Below are positions 13,467 to 17,650 of a stretch of DNA of 17,650 bases, piece by piece. The notes below the pieces were generated by a model. That model was not told the origin of the DNA, searched no databases, and was given only the letters and a program-made list of their open reading frames with translations. The translations under genes were made by a program, and so were the position numbers. Origin of the DNA: an uncultured Fidelibacterota bacterium (GTDB taxonomy: Bacteria > Fidelibacterota > Marinisomatia > Marinisomatales > UBA1611). Positions within the stretch are counted from its first letter, which is position 1. Every line of letters begins with the position of its first letter. The DNA lies in the NCBI GenBank assembly GCA_937893835.1, contig CALCSS010000152.1:1-17650 (forward strand). Direction: 5' to 3'.

Positions 13467-15179
13467 TTATTTTTCTGTTTGGGGTAAAAAATCAGTTTCT
13501 GCATCAGGGACGCTATATTCATATGGTCCACGGTAGACCTCTACATCACCCTCAAAATTTAAATGAGGCACAGGAGGAGATGGGGCAGACCATTCGATCG
13601 TTGTAGCTTGCCAGGGGTTCCTGTCAGCCTTTTCACCATTGAATATTGAAATGAGAATATTGATAATGAATGGAACCTGTGCTGCACCCAGTAAGAATGC
13701 TGATATGGACATGAACTCATTCCATTGTAAGACATCCTGAGCATGTGCGTAGATCTCTCCACCATCATACATACGTCTTGAGACACCTGCTAGACCCTGT
13801 ATGAACATGGGCATGAATATGCCATTCATAAAGATCAATGAGGGCCAAAAATGTAGTTTACCAAGGGCCTCACTCATCTTTCTGCCCGTTATCTTTGGAA
13901 ACCAGTAGTAGATACCTGCGAATAGTGCAAAGATCGTTCCAGGAGCGACCACATAATGGAAATGGCCTATGACATAATAGGTGTCATGAAGGTGAATGTC
14001 GGATGCACCAATGCCAAGCGGCAACCCCGTCAGTCCGCCAATGCCAAACATGGGCAAGAATGATAGTGCAAACAGCATAGGGGTGTTAAACCTTATTCGG
14101 CCACCCCACAAGGAAATGAAAAAAGAGGTCAGGATCACAACGGATGGGATCGATATGATCATGGTCGTGGTCTGAAAGAATGCGCTCATGGCCGTTCCCA
14201 TTCCTGTGAGGAACATGTGATGGGCCCAGACGATGAAGGACATGAAACCTAGAAAGACAGAGGCATAGACCATTGAACTATATCCCCAGAGTGGCTTTCT
14301 GGTATTATTTGCGAGCACTTCGCCCACGATGCCCATTGCAGGAAGAATCAAAACATATACCTCTGGATGAGCGAGAAACCAGAACAGATGCTGCCATAAC
14401 AAGGGGGATCCAGATCCCGCGACATCAACGGTCGCACCGGCATAGACCAGTCCGCTGGGAAGGAAAAAACTAGTGTGAGCAACTCGGTCCATCAACTGGA
14501 GTATGGCCGCTGCCTCTAGTGGTGGAAAGGCAAGTACAAGCAGAAAGGATGTGACAAATTGAGTCCAAACAAATAACGGTAGCCTCCACCATGAAAGTCC
14601 TGGTGCTCGTAACTGAACGATCGTTACAATGATGTTCATGGAACCCAGTAGGGATGACGTGATCAGAAAGACCATGCCAATGAGCCAGATGGTCTGACCT
14701 GATTCAAATATTGAAAGAGGAGGATAGGAGGTCCACCCTGAGCGAGCCGCTCCCTCTGGCATGAAAAAACTAGAGAGCATGATGACACCGCCTATGAAGT
14801 ATGACCAATAACTTGCGGCATTCAGTCTTGGAAATGCCATGTCCGGTGCACCGATCTGGAGTGGTACCATATAGTTACCAAAGGCACCCACAGCTAGCGG
14901 GACAACGCCCAAGAAGATCATGATGGTGCCATGCATGGCACCAAGAGAGTTATATATCTCAGGCAATAATATACCTGTCTCACCCAATAGCCATCCAACG
15001 ATAGGTACAGGTGTCTCTGGATATGCCAATTGCCATCTCATGACCATCATCAGCCCAAAGCCAAATAACAGGAACAACAGGGAGGTGATCCCATATTGAA
15101 GTCCTATGGTCTTGTGGTCGACCGAGAATATGTATTTTTGTATGAAGCTCTCTTCGTGGTGGTGTTGGTCGCTACTCAA
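13467..15179 (-). CDS. coxA: Cytochrome c oxidase subunit I, TTG start, K-channel Lys absent
   Basis: A 570-residue haem-copper oxidase subunit I of A type. Haem ligands: His83 (AMHGTIMIF) and His408 for the low-spin haem, His406 (HFHYV) for the high-spin haem. CuB ligands: His271, His320, His321 (HPEVY, WAHHM). Tyr275, the residue normally cross-linked to CuB-His, and the A1-type Glu273 are present. D-channel residues Asp113, Asn102 and Asn120 (GNYMVPLQIGAPDMAFPRLN) are intact. The K-channel segment reads MIISIPSVVILTSFFISLWGG where homologs have ...P(T/S)GIK...WGG at equal length, so Ile349 replaces the Lys. Arg-Arg (GVSRR) for the haem propionates is kept. Start TTG 15179 has GGAGAG six bases upstream; an in-frame TGA lies ten codons before and no ATG intervenes. 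It reduces O2 to water in the inner membrane, pumping protons. Confidence 0.96.
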   Translation of the reverse strand: MSSDQHHHEESFIQKYIFSVDHKTIGLQYGITSLLFLLFGFGLMMVMRWQLAYPETPVPIVGWLLGETGILLPEIYNSLGAMHGTIMIFLGVVPLAVGAFGNYMVPLQIGAPDMAFPRLNAASYWSYFIGGVIMLSSFFMPEGAARSGWTSYPPLSIFESGQTIWLIGMVFLITSSLLGSMNIIVTIVQLRAPGLSWWRLPLFVWTQFVTSFLLVLAFPPLEAAAILQLMDRVAHTSFFLPSGLVYAGATVDVAGSGSPLLWQHLFWFLAHPEVYVLILPAMGIVGEVLANNTRKPLWGYSSMVYASVFLGFMSFIVWAHHMFLTGMGTAMSAFFQTTTMIISIPSVVILTSFFISLWGGRIRFNTPMLFALSFLPMFGIGGLTGLPLGIGASDIHLHDTYYVIGHFHYVVAPGTIFALFAGIYYWFPKITGRKMSEALGKLHFWPSLIFMNGIFMPMFIQGLAGVSRRMYDGGEIYAHAQDVLQWNEFMSISAFLLGAAQVPFIINILISIFNGEKADRNPWQATTIEWSAPSPPVPHLNFEGDVEVYRGPYEYSVPDAETDFLPQTEK

Positions 15180-15219
15180 TGTGATCTCTCCAAATTCTTG
15201 TGTCTTTCATAATGGAATA

Positions 15220-15567
15220 TCAGTCTATCTCTAGACTATAGTTCTCTTCAAATTTTTCCGTTCCTAACATTCTGATCGCGTCCCAGGTCATCTTCGTGCA
15301 AACCCTGGCACAGACCTGGCAACCCGTGCATTCATTGAAACGTACCTGCACAGGAGCAATGATGGGGAACTCATACTTATCACTGGCGACTGGTTCAATG
15401 CAGTCCACAGGGCAGAATGGTACACAGGCCTGACAGCCCGTGCAGTTATCCTCATCGACAACGGCAATCAGTTTAGGACGTTTGGTCTTTTCTCTTGCGT
15501 AATCGGGAAGTTCGGGAATCCCCTTGAAATAATTATATGCTGGTGCCATTTGTATATCGGTTTCCAT
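15220..15567 (-). CDS. 2[4Fe-4S] ferredoxin encoded upstream of coxA
   Basis: A 115-residue soluble protein. Cluster motif one is CTGCQACVPFCP (Cys42, 45, 48, 52, with Cys56 shortly after). Motif two is CTGCQVCARVC (Cys80, 83, 86, 90) but lacks the Pro usual after the fourth Cys. About 28 residues separate the two, more than in minimal clostridial ferredoxins. A 35-residue N-terminal extension (PAYNYFKGIPELPDYAREK) has no signal peptide, so the protein is cytoplasmic. Homologs act as low-potential electron carriers. It is set between a 52-residue membrane gene (38 bp away) and coxA (40 bp away), an unusual position in an oxidase operon. No clear SD precedes ATG 15567; Met7 is an alternative start. 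Confidence 0.88.
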   Translation of the reverse strand: METDIQMAPAYNYFKGIPELPDYAREKTKRPKLIAVVDEDNCTGCQACVPFCPVDCIEPVASDKYEFPIIAPVQVRFNECTGCQVCARVCTKMTWDAIRMLGTEKFEENYSLEID

Positions 15568-15580
15568 GGAAATTTAATTA

Positions 15581-15594
15581 ATTATGCTCATAAT
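15581..15594. repeat. 14-bp palindrome upstream of the ferredoxin gene
   Basis: ATTATG-CT-CATAAT is a perfect inverted repeat in the 38-bp AT-rich gap before the ferredoxin start (15567). The two-base spacer is too tight for an RNA hairpin of full length, so if functional it would be a protein site or part of an internal promoter. Chance in AT-rich sequence cannot be ruled out. Confidence 0.3.
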
Positions 15595-15605
15595 AATTAG
15601 AAAAT

Positions 15606-15764
15606 TTATTTGAGTATGTATTTCTCTATGATCCACCCAGATCCGAAGCAGATGATGCCTGCGAGTAGGAGTCTTGGGTCCATTAATTTTGGGAATTTGA
15701 CCACAAAACCAACCGCGATCATGAACATGCCCAATAGCTCCAGGGCCTTGGCCGCGTGGTACAC
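15606..15764 (-). CDS. 52-residue membrane protein, GTG start, TAGTG-coupled
   Basis: Immediately after the 160-residue gene's TAG, a frame opens at GTG 15764 (TAGTG, one shared base) and runs 52 codons to TAA at 15606-15608. The product starts MYHAAKALELLGMFMIAVGF, continues VVKFPKLMDPRLLLAGIICF and ends GSGWIIEKYILK: two hydrophobic helices around a Lys/Pro/Asp loop with a charged end. An in-frame TGA ten codons upstream and no intervening ATG make GTG the only sensible start. No family recognised. The sensible membrane-protein composition, exact fit between neighbours, and coupling to the gene before it argue for a real gene. Confidence 0.75.
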   Translation of the reverse strand: MYHAAKALELLGMFMIAVGFVVKFPKLMDPRLLLAGIICFGSGWIIEKYILK

Positions 15765-16246
15765 TAGGCGGGCTCTTGCTCTGGCTCGAGTTCAGCGATG
15801 ATCGATAGTTGTTCCTTGAACGAGTCGTTCTTTATCATCAAGGACCAGAAGTGGTGCATGTAGGCCAGTGCGAAGATCAGGTGATGCACCCAGACTGGAG
15901 ACATTTGGTTCTCGATCGCTCCGATATGTATGAACCACCCACCTACAAGCAGGATGGTCAACATGAGCTGAGGAAAGAGCCTCATCTTCAGTTGTCTCTC
16001 TCGTGACCAGAGACCATCCTTGCCCAGGCCTGACTCAATGGCACTCTTGATGGCCTTGCCGGTAGAGATGAAAAAGTACATCACCACTGTCTCGGTTATG
16101 GTAAATATCAGGATCATGAACAGTGCAAATCGTGTGTGACTTGCGCCCAATATGTCGAAGTGCCAATAGCCACTCGCTCCTGTGAGAGTGAGATTGACCA
16201 AGTTGACCAGCATCAACACATAGCAGATCATCATAAAGATATACAT
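15764..16246 (-). CDS. Four-helix His-rich membrane protein heading the cox operon
   Basis: A 160-residue protein with about four hydrophobic helices (1-22; 38-62; 91-110; 119-137). Histidines sit at or near helix ends: His29, His37, His107, His121-122 and His131-132 (VHHLIFALAYMHHFWSLMI). That pattern is compatible with haem-b or metal binding, but no family motif proves it. The C-terminus is acidic (AELEPEQEPA). It is the first gene of the leftward operon and is coupled by TAGTG to the next. No SD is visible before ATG 16246; Met5 and Met6 are alternatives. I do not recognise it by name; proteins of this sort may be oxidase accessory subunits. Confidence 0.75.
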   Translation of the reverse strand: MYIFMMICYVLMLVNLVNLTLTGASGYWHFDILGASHTRFALFMILIFTITETVVMYFFISTGKAIKSAIESGLGKDGLWSRERQLKMRLFPQLMLTILLVGGWFIHIGAIENQMSPVWVHHLIFALAYMHHFWSLMIKNDSFKEQLSIIAELEPEQEPA

Positions 16247-16402
16247 GGGGTCTAGATATTATTCATGGAATGTACCAGCCCAAAAATTAAATAGGATCGT
16301 GCGATAATTCATAAAATATCAATATAATTTTTCCTTTCTAAAGGAAAGGAAAACTATGGTAAAATCAGGTGTACTCAATCAATGAATTTTAAAGGAATGC
16401 TC
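16247..16402. promoter_or_regulatory. Divergent regulatory region: TATAAT, inverted repeat over an SD, 9-codon leader
   Basis: This AT-rich gap separates the leftward oxidase operon from the rightward cupredoxin gene. On the plus strand TATAAT (16323-16328) stands directly before a 10-bp inverted repeat, TTTTCCTTTC (16329-16338) / GAAAGGAAAA (16344-16353), with loop TAAAG. The right arm is also a good SD for a leader ORF at 16356-16385 (ATG, reading MVKSGVLNQ) whose TGA overlaps ATG 16382 as ATGA. AAAGGA at 16390-16395 is a second SD for ATG 16403. No clear -35 was found for either direction. The repeat could be a repressor site at the transcription start or, if transcription begins further upstream, an SD-hiding hairpin. 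Confidence 0.5.
16356..16385 (+). CDS. Possible 9-residue leader peptide upstream of the cupredoxin gene
   Basis: ATG 16356 follows GGAAAGGA at an appropriate distance and the frame reads MVKSGVLNQ to TGA 16383-16385, which overlaps ATG 16382 of the cupredoxin frame. No metal-binding or rare-codon run is obvious in it, so attenuation by stalling is not suggested; coupling or SD exposure would be the simplest role. It may be a chance ORF. Confidence 0.35.
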   Translation: MVKSGVLNQ

Positions 16403-17113
16403 ATGAAACATAGTAGATCACTTGTCGCACTTTTCACATTTGTCTTTGTGGTGGTATCTATCGATGCCGGTACCCTAAAGGGACATGTGAAGTATGATGG
16501 TAAGGCCCCAAAGAAAAAGAGGATGAAGATGGACGCCGACCCCGTGTGCGGGTCCTCCCATTCAGGTCCTGTATATAGCGAGAATTTTAAAATGGCCAGT
16601 GATGGGTCCATGGCAGAGGCACTGGTCTATCTAAGGAACGTCTCTTATAGTGGCGGTGTCCCATCAGAGCCGGCTGTTCTTGATCAGGTAGGCTGTATCT
16701 ATGTGCCACACGTCTTTGGGATGGTGGCAGGCCAAGATCTGCTCATAAAGAACAGCGATGCGACCCTTCATAATATCCACTCCATGCCCAAGGTCAACAA
16801 GGAATTCAACTTTGCCATGCCCAAGGTGGTCAAAGAGAAGAAGTCGACCTTTGCAAAATCAGAGCCAGAGCCCTTCTATGTGAAATGCGATGTGCACCCA
16901 TGGATGAAGTCCTGGGTCTTGGTCTCGGACCATCCATATTTTGCTGTCACAGATGAAAAGGGAAACTTCTCGATCGATGGCATTCCTGCGGGGACCTATG
17001 AGGTCGTCTGTTGGCAGGAAAAATTTGGAAAGAGGACCCTGACCTCTGAGGTCACCATTGGCGATGGGGATACGACAAAGGACTTTGTCTTCTCTCGTCC
17101 AAAGAAAAAATAG
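16403..17113 (+). CDS. Exported cupredoxin-like protein with carboxypeptidase-regulatory-like end
   Basis: A 236-residue protein if started at ATG 16403, which has AAAGGA six bases upstream; ATG 16382 (coupled to the leader ORF) would add seven residues. The signal peptide is MKHSRSLVALFTFVFVVVSIDA. A beta-rich N-terminal part (GTLKGHVKYDGKAPKKK, with DPVCG) leads to a blue-copper-like region: LHNIHS (His123, His126), then VKCDVHPWMKSW, giving Cys162, His165 and Met168, the Cys-x2-His-x2-Met arrangement of type-1 copper sites. The last ~50 residues (DEKGNFSIDGIPAGTYEVVCW) match carboxypeptidase regulatory-like domains. Related proteins are often labelled methylamine-utilisation or plastocyanin-like. 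It is divergent from the oxidase operon and precedes a SCO gene; a periplasmic electron carrier or copper carrier for the oxidase is plausible. Confidence 0.85.
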   Translation: MKHSRSLVALFTFVFVVVSIDAGTLKGHVKYDGKAPKKKRMKMDADPVCGSSHSGPVYSENFKMASDGSMAEALVYLRNVSYSGGVPSEPAVLDQVGCIYVPHVFGMVAGQDLLIKNSDATLHNIHSMPKVNKEFNFAMPKVVKEKKSTFAKSEPEPFYVKCDVHPWMKSWVLVSDHPYFAVTDEKGNFSIDGIPAGTYEVVCWQEKFGKRTLTSEVTIGDGDTTKDFVFSRPKKK

Positions 17114-17130
17114 GCTAACCTTTCGATATG

Positions 17131-17158
17131 AAAAAGGCGGAGAGACTCCGCCTTTTTT
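17131..17158 (+). terminator. Intrinsic terminator after the cupredoxin gene
   Basis: AAAAAGGCGGAG (17131-17142) pairs perfectly with CTCCGCCTTTTT (17146-17157) around an AGA loop, with the T-run forming the descending tail. The symmetric A and T tracts make it potentially bidirectional. Confidence 0.93.
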
Positions 17159-17173
17159 ATTTCTCTGAGATCC

Positions 17174-17650
17174 ATGAGATCAGCCCTTGTCCTACTGTGT
17201 ACCTTTTTTATTTGTTGCGAGAGTGATCAACAGACATATGCTGTCAGAGGGACCATCAGATCTATCACCTTGGAACAGAATAGGGTGACCATAGCCCACG
17301 ACACCATTCCTGATCTCATGATGCCAATGGTGATGCCCTTCCCTGTGATTGACCAAGATGAATTGAAAGATATTGGCATAGGAGACAGTGTGCATTTTGA
17401 ATTCGTGTGGACTGATCCATTGCCCTATGCAAGAGAGTTCAAGATCATTGGCCAGGGGCACGTCCCCAAAGAGGATGATTTTTTTGATGACGAGTTTAGT
17501 GAAATAGGAGTCGGGCAGATTCTTGATGATGTCACGCTATTGTCGATCGATAGCAGTGAGGTCAATCTATCTGACAGTGACGGTCGCTATCGATTCATTT
17601 CCTATGTCTTTACACGATGCCCAATGCCCAATATGTGCCCCGCTGTGGTC
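17174..17650 (+). CDS. Lipoprotein with CusF-like domain fused to SCO domain (3' end outside window)
   Basis: From ATG 17174 the frame is open to the window edge (159 codons). MRSALVLLCTFFICC ends in a lipobox-like FIC|C15, so it is likely a periplasm-facing lipoprotein. Residues ~23-95 resemble the copper-binding CusF/YdeQ-type fold as fused to SCO proteins: RGTIRSITLEQNRVTIAHDTI, then MMPMVMPF, then GIGDSVHFEF, with His42 and Met50, Met52 and Met54 as possible copper ligands. From ~115 the SCO (SenC) thioredoxin-like domain begins (SEVNLSDSDGRYRFISYVFTRC), reaching the Cys pair as CPMPNMC (Cys149, Cys155), two residues wider than the usual C-x3-C. SCO proteins insert copper into the CuA site of CoxB, which fits the neighbouring operon. 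The gene starts 16 bp after the terminator with weak SD CTGAGA. Confidence 0.88.
   Translation, partial: MRSALVLLCTFFICCESDQQTYAVRGTIRSITLEQNRVTIAHDTIPDLMMPMVMPFPVIDQDELKDIGIGDSVHFEFVWTDPLPYAREFKIIGQGHVPKEDDFFDDEFSEIGVGQILDDVTLLSIDSSEVNLSDSDGRYRFISYVFTRCPMPNMCPAVV

Noticed and set aside
15610..15801. 63-codon plus-strand ORF
   Set aside because: It is antisense to the 52-residue membrane gene and the end of the 160-residue gene, against the operon direction, with no RBS.
17192..17461. 89-codon minus-strand ORF
   Set aside because: It is antisense to the CusF-SCO gene, whose conserved motifs fix the plus frame.

Overview
The window reads as a piece of a chromosome from an aerobic, Gram-negative marine-type bacterium of the FCB group. 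My best guess is Candidatus Marinimicrobia (SAR406) or a close relative, possibly Bacteroidota. The clues are the lipoproteins carrying Cys-rich CGCTD...NYD...DDGSC modules, a Bacteroidota-style histone H1-like protein, DUF983, arginine codons mostly AGA/AGG, and a caa3/aa3-type oxidase operon with small extra membrane proteins. The lineage is an inference; there is no rRNA here to settle it.

Positions 1-8007 (+ strand) hold the 3' end of a LamG-containing surface protein and then four tandem lipoprotein genes (799, 2176, 3563, 5758). Each carries a sevenfold repeat that looks like a seven-bladed beta-propeller. The last two share about 390 N-terminal residues (Cys module, LamG domain, second Cys module, acidic calcium-type linker) but end in two unrelated propellers, a clear domain swap. 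They overlap by ATGA.

Positions 8014-11204 (+) hold a DUF983 zinc-ribbon membrane protein with a forced TTG start, a 58-residue histone H1-like gene with optimised codons and its own terminator, the translational GTPase TypA/BipA (whose start lies in a perfect 17-bp tandem duplication directly after that terminator), and a serine esterase of the phospholipase/carboxylesterase family.

Positions 11263-16246 (- strand) form one tight operon, read right to left: a His-rich membrane protein, a 52-residue GTG-start membrane protein, a 2[4Fe-4S] ferredoxin, coxA, coxC, coxD-like subunit IV, a 65-residue membrane protein, a 78-residue exported CxxC protein, and coxB, closed by a terminator at 11213-11240. 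CoxA, CoxB and CoxC all start at TTG. CoxA keeps the D-channel residues but has Ile where the K-channel Lys normally sits.

Positions 16247-17650 (+, divergent) hold a regulatory region with a TATAAT box, a 10-bp inverted repeat covering a Shine-Dalgarno, and a 9-codon leader ORF. An exported cupredoxin-like protein, a terminator, and the start of a lipoprotein fusing a CusF-like domain to a SCO domain follow. The right half is therefore a cytochrome oxidase and copper-handling locus: SCO and the cupredoxin would serve CuA assembly in CoxB or electron delivery. No tRNA, rRNA, CRISPR array, insertion sequence or phage gene was seen.
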